DNA from: Thermoproteota archaeon
Lineage (GTDB): Archaea > Korarchaeota > Korarchaeia > Korarchaeales > Korarchaeaceae
DNA length: 64,000 bases
Reading direction: 5' to 3'
Assembly (NCBI GenBank): GCA_027491915.1
Contig: JAOZGC010000004.1
Span: forward strand, 62,001 to 126,000
Positions 53,132-59,800 of the stretch are shown one piece after another. Under the pieces are notes generated by a model that saw only the letters and a list, made by a program, of their open reading frames with translations, did no database searches and was not told the DNA's origin. Position 1 is the stretch's first letter. Each line of letters opens with the position of its first letter. A program made the translations under genes and the position numbers.

Positions 53132-54495
53132 GGAAGACCAAGATCCTGGCTACCCTCGGACCCGCATCCGGCGGGGGTGAGGTCCCCCTCCTCCTGGCCA
53201 GGGAGGGGGCGGACTGCTTCAGGATAAACTTCTCCCACGGGAACAGGGAGAGGTGGGCCGCCTACGTCTCGGCGGCGAGGAAGGTGGAGGAGAGGCTGGG
53301 CCGCCCGGTGGGCCTGGTGGGGGACCTGACCGGCCCGACCGTGAGGATCTCCCTCGAGAGACCGGTGGAGATCCAGAAGGGGGAGGGACTGACCTTCTCC
53401 TACGGCGAGGGGGAGGGGGTGAGGCTCGAGGGCGCGGACGTGCTGGGCTCTCTGGAGGTGGGAGACGAGGTCGTGATCGACGAGGGGAGGCTGAGGTTCG
53501 TCGTCCAAGGGGTGGGCGTTAGGTCGTTCGAGGCCCTCGCCCTGGTGGGCGGCGTTCTCAAGCCCGGTAAGAAGCTGGCCGTGACCGGAAAGGAACTGGA
53601 ATCTCCTCCCCTCACCGAGAAGGACTTTAGGGACCTGTCCTTCGTCGTCAGCAGCGACTTCGACTACGTGGGCCTGAGCTTCGTCAGGTCGCCCTCCGAC
53701 GTCAGGGCCCTGAGGGATCTGCTGGACTCCAAAGGCAGGGACGACGTCAGGGTGATCGCCAAGATAGAGACTTCTTCGGCGGTCGATCGCGTCGAGGACA
53801 TAGCCCGGGAGTCGGACGCCCTCATGATAGCGCGGGGGGACCTGGGGATACACTTCCCGCTGGAGGAGATACCGGCGATCCAGAGGAGGATAATAAGGGC
53901 CGCCCGATCCGCAGGGAAACCCGCCCTCGTTGCCACCCAGCTGCTGGAAAGCATGGTGAGCAATCCGGTTCCCACCAGGAGCGAGGTGGTCGACGTCATG
54001 ATGGCAGTGTCCCAGGGGGCCGACGCTCTGGTCCTCGCCGGCGAGACGGCCGTGGGGGGCTTCCCGGTGGAGGCGGTCAGGTGGATCAGGAAGATAGTTG
54101 AGAGGGCGGAGGAGGAGTACAGGCCGCCCCCACCGGAGATAGAGGGCGCCACGATATACGACAACTTCGCCAGGGGAGTGGCCCTGCTGGCCGACAGCCT
54201 GGGAGCCAAGATACTGATCTACACCAGGAGCGGCAGGACAGCCGAGAGGATATCGAGGTACAGGCCGAGCTCGCCCATACACGCCTCCACCGGATCTAAG
54301 AGGGTAGCCCGACAGATGTCCCTCCTGTGGGGAGTCAATCCGATCCACGTCGACTCCACCGACAGGGAGGGCGCACTGAGTAGGCTCGTCGCCGAGCTGA
54401 AGGAGTCCGGGGCGGTCTCCTTCGGAGACCTCCTGGTGCTTGCCTACGGCCTCACCCCGGGCGCCACAGACGTCCTCAGGATAATGGCCGTATGA
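53128..54495 (+). CDS. pyk: Pyruvate kinase
   Basis: From TTG 53128 the product is 455 residues. Core motifs are TKILATLGPAS, RINFSHGN, GDLTGPTVRI, the catalytic lysine region VRVIAKIETSSAVDRVEDIARESDALMIARGDLG, and KPALVATQLLESMVSNPVPTRSEVVDV. The C-terminal domain is complete. The reading frame continues far upstream but overlaps creatininase, so the TTGA junction marks the start. It makes ATP and pyruvate from phosphoenolpyruvate at the end of glycolysis. Confidence 0.95.
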   Translation: MRKTKILATLGPASGGGEVPLLLAREGADCFRINFSHGNRERWAAYVSAARKVEERLGRPVGLVGDLTGPTVRISLERPVEIQKGEGLTFSYGEGEGVRLEGADVLGSLEVGDEVVIDEGRLRFVVQGVGVRSFEALALVGGVLKPGKKLAVTGKELESPPLTEKDFRDLSFVVSSDFDYVGLSFVRSPSDVRALRDLLDSKGRDDVRVIAKIETSSAVDRVEDIARESDALMIARGDLGIHFPLEEIPAIQRRIIRAARSAGKPALVATQLLESMVSNPVPTRSEVVDVMMAVSQGADALVLAGETAVGGFPVEAVRWIRKIVERAEEEYRPPPPEIEGATIYDNFARGVALLADSLGAKILIYTRSGRTAERISRYRPSSPIHASTGSKRVARQMSLLWGVNPIHVDSTDREGALSRLVAELKESGAVSFGDLLVLAYGLTPGATDVLRIMAV

Positions 54496-54914
54496 CCCCA
54501 CGCTAAGCTAAAGAAAATGAGGGTGACCGCGTCACATAGGCCACGATCCCAACGAACGTCCGGCTAAGTCTATCCAATATAATTTACACAATCCAGATTT
54601 TAGATTTACTTCATTTAAATTTGTTTTGGGGCGGGTCGGCTCTCCGATTCCGTCGGCGAGCTACCGCGCATCCCGATTCGTTTTTCAGCAGCCCCCCTTC
54701 AATTGCGCGGCCGTGATGAAATTCGATCTCGCCGAGAAGCTCGACGATGGCCTGGTTCTACCCGACTTAGGACGGTCAGGCGGATGGTCAACATAATTAA
54801 TTTCTGGGTGAATTTTTCAAATTAAATATCTTACAACCGTGGTGGAATCCTCATTATGATCAAATTTGAAGCCTCGCGTCAATATGAGAGAAACTGGATC
54901 TCCTAACCTTTCCA

Positions 54915-54999
54915 GACCGCGCGAGCCCGGCTCCCCGGGCCGCGGATGACAGGGAATTCGGGGCGGCACCTTCGGATCTCGAAGGGAGAGATCGCGGTC
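54915..54999 (+). ncRNA. Candidate structured RNA upstream of the histone gene
   Basis: A 7-bp stem GACCGCG (54915-54921) with CGCGGTC (54993-54999) encloses two perfect hairpins: GCCCGG-CTCC-CCGGGC (54925-54940) and CCTTCG-GATCT-CGAAGG (54969-54985). The segment CCGCG at 54917-54921 can pair instead with CGCGG at 54941-54945, so two alternative folds are possible. The strand is assumed from the downstream gene. It matches no RNA family I recognise. Confidence 0.3.
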
Positions 55000-55012
55000 C
55001 GATCATAGAAAA

Positions 55013-55023
55013 GATTAAATAAC
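55013..55023 (+). promoter_or_regulatory. TATA box of the histone gene
   Basis: GATTAAATAAC predicts transcription from about 55043. The leader would begin with a hairpin TCCCAA-GAGAT-TTGGGA (55045-55061) and end with a GGTGTATGAGGG segment right before ATG 55087. A 5'-terminal hairpin may stabilise the message. Confidence 0.6.
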
Positions 55024-55086
55024 GTAGCCGACCCGACTGATCAATCCCAAGAGATTTGGGAGCAAAAGAATGGGGGTGTATGAGGG

Positions 55087-55317
55087 ATGCCGCAGAAGGC
55101 CGCGAAGTACCTGCCCCTGGCGCCCATATATCGGATCATAAAGGAGGCCGGCGCCGAGAGGGTTAGCGACAGCGCGAAGATCCGGCTGGCCTACCACCTG
55201 GAGAAGTTCGCCTCTGAGGTTGCCAAGCAGGCCGTCGACCTCGCTCGGCACGCCAAGAGGAAGACCGTCACCGACAAGGACATAGAGCTGGCCGTGTCCT
55301 CCGTCTGGAGGAGGTGA
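55087..55317 (+). CDS. Archaeal histone
   Basis: The 76-residue protein is a single histone fold like HMf: LPLAPIYRIIKEAGAERVSDSAKIRLAYHLEKFASEVAKQAVDLARHAKRKTVTDKDIELAV. The KTVTDKDI loop and RVSDSA loop contact DNA. It wraps and compacts chromosomal DNA. Presence of a histone excludes most Sulfolobales-type crenarchaea and fits Korarchaeota, Thaumarchaeota-related or other TACK lineages. It has its own promoter and a T-run after it. Confidence 0.95.
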   Translation: MPQKAAKYLPLAPIYRIIKEAGAERVSDSAKIRLAYHLEKFASEVAKQAVDLARHAKRKTVTDKDIELAVSSVWRR

Positions 55318-55326
55318 AGAGCCTCC

Positions 55327-55659
55327 TCATCCTCTCTTCTTTTTTTGGACCTCCTCTAGAATCTTGAGTATCTCTTCTCCCGCCTCCAGGGCGCCCCTGG
55401 CGTCTATCTCGGAGCAGGATCCCTCCTCCGGCGGGATTGGAGGCCCTATCTCCGGCTCGCATATCGGAGTCAGCCAGGGTGAGGATCTGCACAGGGAATC
55501 TATCCTCTCCCTGGCCCATTCTGGCAGGTCGATGGATCCGGCGAACTTCATGGCCTCGGAGATCGCCTTCTGAACGGCGACGACGGAGGTGACGCACTTG
55601 CCCGAGGAGTACACCTCCCGGGCCTGTCTCAGGAGATCCCTCACCCTCTCGATACTCAC
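55327..55659 (-). CDS. Small helical protein of unknown function
   Basis: The 110-residue product is mostly helical, with VRDLLRQAREVYSSGKCVTSVVAVQKAISEAMKFAGSIDL resembling a helical-repeat hairpin and a C-terminal charged helix (EEILKILEEVQKKKRG). Four cysteines are present (one in GKCVTS, others near residues 57, 67 and 82) but not in a clear metal motif. I do not recognise the family. GTG 55659 is the start. It lies just downstream of a tRNA-Arg on the same strand and converges with the histone gene. Confidence 0.6.
   Translation of the reverse strand: MSIERVRDLLRQAREVYSSGKCVTSVVAVQKAISEAMKFAGSIDLPEWARERIDSLCRSSPWLTPICEPEIGPPIPPEEGSCSEIDARGALEAGEEILKILEEVQKKKRG
55337..55346 (+). terminator. 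T-run terminator of the histone gene
   Basis: A pyrimidine tract ending in eight or nine T follows the histone stop by about 20 bases. The same bases encode the Lys-Lys-Lys tail of the convergent gene at 55327-55659. Confidence 0.5.
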
Positions 55660-55683
55660 CGCGCATCCCCCACATCCACTTGG

Positions 55684-55759
55684 CGGGCCCGGCGGGACTC
55701 GAACCCGCGGCCTGCGGCTCCGAAGGCCGCCGCTCTAATCCTTACTGAGCTACGGGCCC
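55684..55759 (-). tRNA. tRNA-Arg (anticodon TCG)
   Basis: On the minus strand the cloverleaf has acceptor GGGCCCG/CGGGCCC, D arm GCTC/GAGC, anticodon stem GCGGC/GCCGC with loop CTTCGGA (anticodon UCG), and T arm GCGGG-TTCGAGT-CCCGC. There is no intron. CCA is encoded at 55681-55683. Its first 10 bases are also the last codons and TAG stop of the upstream gene on the same strand. Confidence 0.96.
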
Positions 55760-57012
55760 GTCGTCCCCGTCCGCCCTACCGACTTTAACCTTTTCTTCCT
55801 GAACAGCCCGTAGGCCACCCCACCCACCACCAGGACGATCAGCACGGCTGCCAGGGGGATCCAGTCTCCCTCCACCATCTTAACTCCCAGAAACCCGAAG
55901 AGCGCCGCCCTCGGCACCAGGGCGACCACGTTGGCCCCCAGGAAGGGGAGGAGCTCCATGTTGGACAGCCCCGCCGCGTAGGAGACCAGGTCCACCGGGC
56001 TGAAGGGGAGCAGCCGGGCGACTACCACCGCCAGGACCCCCCACCTCCGAAACCACCCATCCACCGCCGAGATCACCTCTTCCCTGAACAGCCTCGTGAC
56101 GAAGGGCCTGCCCGCGAGCCTGGCGATGTAGAAGTTGGTCAGGGCCCCCAGGGTCCCCCCTATCCCGCCGTATACTCCCACCTCCACGGGGCTCATACCA
56201 AGGGCTCCGGCCGCTATTAGGAGGGCGTCGGCCGGGATGGGGGATATCACCGACTGGGCTATCATCGCCAGTATGAGGCCCGGCCCGCCATAGGAGTGCA
56301 CCCACCCCACCACGGTCTCTATGGCCGGCTGGTAGCTGGCCGCCATCCCGTAGAGGTCGGGGACGAACCGGACGTTCAGCAGTCCCAGGGAAGCCAAGAC
56401 CATACCCAGGTAACTCGGTCTGATCTTCTCGTCGAGGGCGGAGGCCTTCCAGACCAGCAGCGCCGCCGTGGAGACCAGCAGGGCCATGGGGGAACGGAGG
56501 TCCGCGGGTGAGAGGAACATCACCGGGATGGAGGAGAGGGAGGCCAGGGCGGCGGCCTTCCTCCCTCCCACCCCGGAGGCAGTAAGGGCGGCCAGCGCCG
56601 CGCCCGACCCGCCAAAACCCATGACAGACATACCCTGGACGAATCCGGAGACGAAGCCGTCGGAGGCGCCCGGATCCCTGCCCTCCTCCGCGGCCAGCAG
56701 GTCGAACCTCATCATCAGCGCGGCGATCCACACCATCGCAGAGAGGGCGGCGCAGGCCGATCCCCCGATCACCGCGTTGCCCGCCGGCACCAGGGATCGG
56801 AAGGCCGCCCCGACGACCGCCGAGGTTATCAGCGCAGAGACCGCCGGAGCGAGCATTTCCCTCGATGAGATCTCCTCCCCGTAGACCAACAGTCCCGCTA
56901 TGGCCTGAATCCGCCCCCCGGTCACCGGCCGCGCCGGGATCCACTCCGTCAACCCCGCCAGAGCCCACCCGTAGTCCAGGCCCGAACCCTGAGCGCCGGT
57001 GATGCAGCACAT
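55750..57012 (-). CDS. Fusion of UppP-like domain and DedA (VTT) membrane domain
   Basis: The 420-residue polytopic membrane protein joins two modules. Residues about 15-235 resemble undecaprenyl-diphosphatase UppP in layout: AGLTEWIPARPVTGGRIQAIAGLLVYG and a second half VQGMSVMGFGGSGAALAALTASGVGGRKAAALASLSSIP. The Glu of GLTEW is kept, but the His of the first motif and the Arg of PGxSRS are not. Residues about 245-395 are a DedA domain with MIAQSVISPIPADALLI and VVVARLLPFSPVDLVSYAAG. DedA proteins flip polyprenyl phosphates, so the fusion fits lipid-carrier recycling. It ends inside tRNA-Arg. ATG 57012 is the most likely start. Confidence 0.8.
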   Translation of the reverse strand: MCCITGAQGSGLDYGWALAGLTEWIPARPVTGGRIQAIAGLLVYGEEISSREMLAPAVSALITSAVVGAAFRSLVPAGNAVIGGSACAALSAMVWIAALMMRFDLLAAEEGRDPGASDGFVSGFVQGMSVMGFGGSGAALAALTASGVGGRKAAALASLSSIPVMFLSPADLRSPMALLVSTAALLVWKASALDEKIRPSYLGMVLASLGLLNVRFVPDLYGMAASYQPAIETVVGWVHSYGGPGLILAMIAQSVISPIPADALLIAAGALGMSPVEVGVYGGIGGTLGALTNFYIARLAGRPFVTRLFREEVISAVDGWFRRWGVLAVVVARLLPFSPVDLVSYAAGLSNMELLPFLGANVVALVPRAALFGFLGVKMVEGDWIPLAAVLIVLVVGGVAYGLFRKKRLKSVGRTGTTGP

Positions 57013-57022
57013 TCTTAATCTA
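57012..57022 (+). promoter_or_regulatory. TATA box of the TIM-barrel isomerase gene
   Basis: TTCTTAATCTA is centred about 26 bases before ATG 57043 on the plus strand, predicting a leaderless message. It is too close to ATG 57012 to serve the divergent fusion gene. Confidence 0.5.
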
Positions 57023-57042
57023 TTGCGGCCTCCCCCGGCTAG

Positions 57043-57873
57043 ATGTCCGGCGGCCTGCAGCTGTCCTTCGGAGCCATGAACAATCCGGAGAAGAGGTTGA
57101 AGTCCGACCTCAACCTCCTGGCCGATTTGGATCTGGAATACATTGAGCTTACGGTGGAGTGGCCAGAATCTAGGCCCGAACTCGTCAGGGAGAACCTCCC
57201 CTGGCTGGCCGACTTCCTGGCCGAGCGGGGTCTGGGGATCCTGATCCACACGCCGTGGTACCTCGAGATAGCATCTCCCTACGCCCCCGTCAGGGAGGGG
57301 GCGCTGTCGATCGGCAGGGACATCATCGAGCTGGCCGCCGAGCTGGACTCCCCCCTGGTGACCTTTCACCCCTACACCCCGGGATGGCTGTCCGGCACCT
57401 CCAAGAGGAGGGTGGAGGCCAGGAGGCTCAACGCCTCCTCGATGTCGAGCCTGGTCGAGATGGGATCCGAGGTCGGAGTTCAGGTCCTGGTGGAGAACGT
57501 GGATCACGGGGCCTTCAGCTCGGTCTCCGACCTGGCTTTTCTGTTGAACGAGGTTCCCCACCTCGGCCTGACCCTGGACATCGGGCACGCCTTCCTGGGG
57601 GGAGGGGAGGACAAGCTTAGGTCATACTTCGACAAGTTGGGGGAGAGGGTACTCCACGTCCACGTGCACGACAACTTCGGTCGGGGGGACGACCACCTCC
57701 CGGTGGGGGCCGGCAGGGTTCCCTGGAGGAAGGTGGGAGAGCTCCTGGCCTCCCTGCCCTACGAGGGAACGGTCACGATAGAGGCGCACGTTCAGGATCG
57801 CGAGTACCTGAGGTTCTCCCGCGAGAGGCTCCTCGCGTACTGGCGCCGCTGGCTCTCGGCGGAGGAGGAGTGA
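57043..57873 (+). CDS. Sugar phosphate isomerase/epimerase-like TIM-barrel protein
   Basis: The 276-residue protein belongs to the AP endonuclease 2/xylose isomerase-like fold family: EYIELTVEWPES, GILIHTPWYLEIASPYAPVREGALSIGRDIIELAAELDSPLVTFHPYTPGW, VLVENVDHGAFSS, LTLDIGHAFLGGG and VLHVHVHDNFGRGDDHLPVGAGRVPW give a typical metal site (His, Glu, Asp, His). It could be a sugar isomerase or an endonuclease-IV relative; the lack of a full set of DNA-binding loops favours an isomerase. It has its own promoter. Confidence 0.83.
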   Translation: MSGGLQLSFGAMNNPEKRLKSDLNLLADLDLEYIELTVEWPESRPELVRENLPWLADFLAERGLGILIHTPWYLEIASPYAPVREGALSIGRDIIELAAELDSPLVTFHPYTPGWLSGTSKRRVEARRLNASSMSSLVEMGSEVGVQVLVENVDHGAFSSVSDLAFLLNEVPHLGLTLDIGHAFLGGGEDKLRSYFDKLGERVLHVHVHDNFGRGDDHLPVGAGRVPWRKVGELLASLPYEGTVTIEAHVQDREYLRFSRERLLAYWRRWLSAEEE

Positions 57874-57925
57874 GAGCCGGGAGGGATGGTGGGGATCCGC
57901 CCGGCCCCCCGGCGCCGCGGCTATC

Positions 57926-57936
57926 CCTAATATAGG
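57926..57936 (+). promoter_or_regulatory. TATA box of dtdA
   Basis: CCTAATATAGG is palindromic around TATA and centred 34 bases before TTG 57965, so the leader would be about 8 bases. Confidence 0.6.
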
Positions 57937-57964
57937 CGTCGGCGGCCTTGGGTGGGGAGGACCG

Positions 57965-58786
57965 TTGAGGGTCTCCTTCGTAGCCTCTACTTCCGACCCG
58001 GCGGCCGCCACCATGCTAGACCTGGTGGAGGACAGCCAGGAGCTCGCGGCCAAGCTCGATCGCTGGGGGCCCCTGATAAGGCTGGACGGTGAGGTCCTCT
58101 ACTCTGAGGAGCCGGACGAGGTGAGGGAAGAGAGGCCGGACCTCGTCGTGGTGCTCTCGAGGCACTCGGGCACCCCAGGGAGGCCGATCCTGACGACCCA
58201 CGTCCCGGGGAACTTCGGCGACGCGCCGTTCGGCGGCGAGCCCAGGAGACTCGGCGTGGCCGCGCCCCTCTTCATGAAGGCCTTTCTGAGGAGGGCCAGG
58301 GCGGAGGCCCCCCCGGGGTACGAGGTCCACATGGAGCCGACCCACCACGGGCCCACCTGGGACGTCCCCACGGCTTTCGTAGAGGTCGGATGCTCCGAGG
58401 AGAACTGGCTGCACCGCCCGGCCGCGGAGTCTGTCCTGAGGTCCGTCGTCGGCGCCCTGGAGGATCTAGAGTCTCCCGAGTCTAGCGGCCTGAGCGGCGC
58501 GACCATCGCGGCCGGCTTCGGCGGTCCCCACATCAACAGGAGGTTCTCCAAGATACAGCTCCGATCCGGCGTCGCCCTGGGACACATACTCCGTAAGTTC
58601 GACTCTGGATCGGCCGATAGGTCCACCGTCATCCAGTCCATCAGGCGCGTCTGGCCGAGGAGGGCGAGCTTGGCCGTCGTCGACAGGAAGGGCCTGCCCG
58701 GAGAGAGGAGGAGGTGGATCCTTGGGATCCTGGAGGAGGAGGGGGTCGAGGTCGTCAGGGCCGACAGGATCCCGCTCGAGGACTGA
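57965..58786 (+). CDS. dtdA: D-aminoacyl-tRNA deacylase (DTD2 type)
   Basis: The 273-residue protein matches archaeal/plant DTD2 (GEK1): RVSFVASTSDPAAATMLDLV, RPDLVVVLSRHSGTPGRPILTTHVPGNFG, YEVHMEPTHHGPTWDVPTAFVEVGCSEENW and AAGFGGPHINRRFS. It removes D-amino acids wrongly attached to tRNA. TTG 57965 is the start, supported by the TATA box just upstream. Its end overlaps the region where the next gene may begin. Confidence 0.93.
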   Translation: MRVSFVASTSDPAAATMLDLVEDSQELAAKLDRWGPLIRLDGEVLYSEEPDEVREERPDLVVVLSRHSGTPGRPILTTHVPGNFGDAPFGGEPRRLGVAAPLFMKAFLRRARAEAPPGYEVHMEPTHHGPTWDVPTAFVEVGCSEENWLHRPAAESVLRSVVGALEDLESPESSGLSGATIAAGFGGPHINRRFSKIQLRSGVALGHILRKFDSGSADRSTVIQSIRRVWPRRASLAVVDRKGLPGERRRWILGILEEEGVEVVRADRIPLED

Positions 58787-58814
58787 GCGTCCGAGGTATC
58801 GCACGCTCTTCCTC

Positions 58815-59135
58815 ATGGATCGGACGGTGCCCCGCGAGCTCTACTACTCGGTCCAGAGGAGGCTGAACATGATGGGCCTGGGAGCCGTCTGGACGCCGAG
58901 GTCCGCGGTCTCCGGGAGGGTCGACCCGGAGGAGCTGGTCGACTACTGCCTGGCCAGGGGGATCAAGGTGATAGCCACCTTCGACAGGAATTTCAGGCTC
59001 CCGACCCGGGCCCGGGGTAGGATAGCCCTGGTCCGGCTGAGGGGGGGTAGGGGTTCAACCGTGAACAAGGTCATCGCGGCCCTGGCCGGGGCCGCCAGGA
59101 GGCTCGAGGGGCTGGAGCCGAGCTCGAGCCTTTAA
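58815..59135 (+). CDS. PIN-like (DUF5615/Mut7-C-type) protein
   Basis: From ATG 58815 the product is 106 residues: MDRTVPRELYYSVQRRLNMMGLGAVW, then VDYCLARGIKVIATFDRNFRLPTRARGRIALVRL. The acidic residues in MDRT and TFDRNF fit a PIN-like nuclease site. The preceding residues TLFL look like the first strand of the fold, yet the only in-frame upstream start is TTG 58722 within dtdA. Hence either the protein starts there, or at an unusual codon. It may be an RNase working with the tRNA-related neighbours; no antitoxin is visible. Confidence 0.65.
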   Translation: MDRTVPRELYYSVQRRLNMMGLGAVWTPRSAVSGRVDPEELVDYCLARGIKVIATFDRNFRLPTRARGRIALVRLRGGRGSTVNKVIAALAGAARRLEGLEPSSSL

Positions 59136-59198
59136 ATCACCGGAGAAAAGATTATAGCCTGACCCGACTCCTCCACCGAGGAGGAGGTCCAGAGAGGC

Positions 59199-59516
59199 TT
59201 GTTCGGATCTAGGTCTGCCGGAGAGGCGGCCGAAGAAGGTAAAGAAAGGGAGATTTTCATAACGAAGATAGTCCTCGATATAGTCAAACCCCACAACCCG
59301 AGCATAATAGAACTGGCCCAAGGCCTGGGCGAGCTGAGGGGCGTGGACAGGGTCGACATATCGGTTCAGGACTACGACAGCAACATAGAGAGGCTCAAGC
59401 TGACGATAGAGGGGGAAGACCTGGACTACGAGGAGATAGCCAGGCTCGTGCGGTACTACGGGGGGAACGTCGCCAGCCTCGACGGGGTGACCGCCCTGGC
59501 CAGGGAGGAGGAGTAA
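59199..59516 (+). CDS. DUF211-family protein
   Basis: The 105-residue protein contains the DUF211 core: IFITKIVLDIVKPHNPSIIELAQGLGELRGVDRVDISVQDYDSNIERLKLTIEGEDLDYEEIARLVRYYGGNVASLDGV. This is a ferredoxin-like fold known in archaea with possible allosteric or metal-binding roles. About 19 residues before the core are extra compared with family members. TTG 59199 is the only in-frame start. A TATA-like AAAGATTATA (59145-59154) lies upstream. Confidence 0.8.
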   Translation: MFGSRSAGEAAEEGKEREIFITKIVLDIVKPHNPSIIELAQGLGELRGVDRVDISVQDYDSNIERLKLTIEGEDLDYEEIARLVRYYGGNVASLDGVTALAREEE

Positions 59517-59800
59517 GCCGGGGGCCGAGTAGACCGGACCTGACCTCAGACAGGGGTGGCCCTAACCGCTTGGGCAACCCGCCCTCGACCCTGACACTCT
59601 CCGAGCCGGGACCTGCGGGTTCGGGTACCCTCAGTCCGAGGTCTCTCGGGTAGATTTGTCGCCATCCCGCGCAGTCCAGTCCGGGGGGCGGTCCCATCCC
59701 CAGCCCGAGACGCCCCCTCCACCCTTTCAGGCCGAGCGCCCGACCCGAGCCCGCGCGACCGGGTCGGGTATATAACGCCCGACCCGGGTCCCCCGGCGGC
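59517..59800. other. Non-coding, possibly structured region before the methylthiotransferase gene
   Basis: This 284-base GC-rich gap holds several stable stems: CCTG/CAGG (59539-59554), GCCC/GGGC (59560-59575), CCGAG-GTCT-CTCGG (59636-59649), GGGGGCG/CGCCCCC (59684-59690 with 59711-59717) and CCCGACCCG/CGGGTCGGG (59739-59747 with 59760-59768). On the minus strand it is preceded by a TATA-like element, so an RNA of about 220 bases on that strand is possible. I cannot assign it to SRP RNA, RNase P RNA, 5S rRNA or a tRNA. Confidence 0.4.
59760..59786 (+). promoter_or_regulatory. TATA box flanked by a 9-bp inverted repeat
   Basis: CGGGTCGGG (59760-59768) and CCCGACCCG (59778-59786) form a perfect inverted repeat around TATATAACG. 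The TATA box is about 29 bases before ATG 59801, so the message is probably leaderless. A regulator binding this repeat would block or recruit TBP directly. Confidence 0.6.

Larger units (their letters stand above)
54496..55086. other. AT-rich non-coding stretch between pyk and the histone gene
   Basis: This 591-base gap is the longest in the window and much richer in A+T than its surroundings, with tracts such as TTCATTTAAATTTG and AAATTAAATATC. It contains a perfect palindrome TCAAATTTGA (54860-54869) and two strong hairpins in its right part. Two tiny open frames exist: 54716-54796 (26 codons) and 54856-54906 (16 codons, 31 bases after a TATA-like element at 54821-54829). I cannot support either as a gene. 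It may hold an RNA gene, a regulatory region or an origin; no clear origin recognition boxes are visible. Confidence 0.5.

Noticed and set aside
54716-54796. A 26-codon open frame beginning MKFDLAEKLDDG.
   Set aside because: No promoter or ribosome-binding site fits it, and the length is within chance for this region; it could be a gene relic but cannot be supported.
54496-55086. Replication origin.
   Set aside because: AT-richness alone is suggestive, but I see no repeated origin recognition boxes and no orc1/cdc6 gene nearby.
59559-59581. Minus-strand sequence GGGTTGCCCAAGCGGTTAGGGCC resembling the D arm of a class II tRNA.
   Set aside because: No matching acceptor strand, anticodon stem or T arm is found nearby; the following hairpin has a 4-bp stem with an 8-base loop, which does not make an anticodon arm even with an intron.
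59684-59717. GGTCCCATCCC inside a hairpin, similar to a conserved part of 5S rRNA.
   Set aside because: The rest of 5S rRNA (its stems I, IV and V) is absent and the loop order differs, so the match is probably chance.
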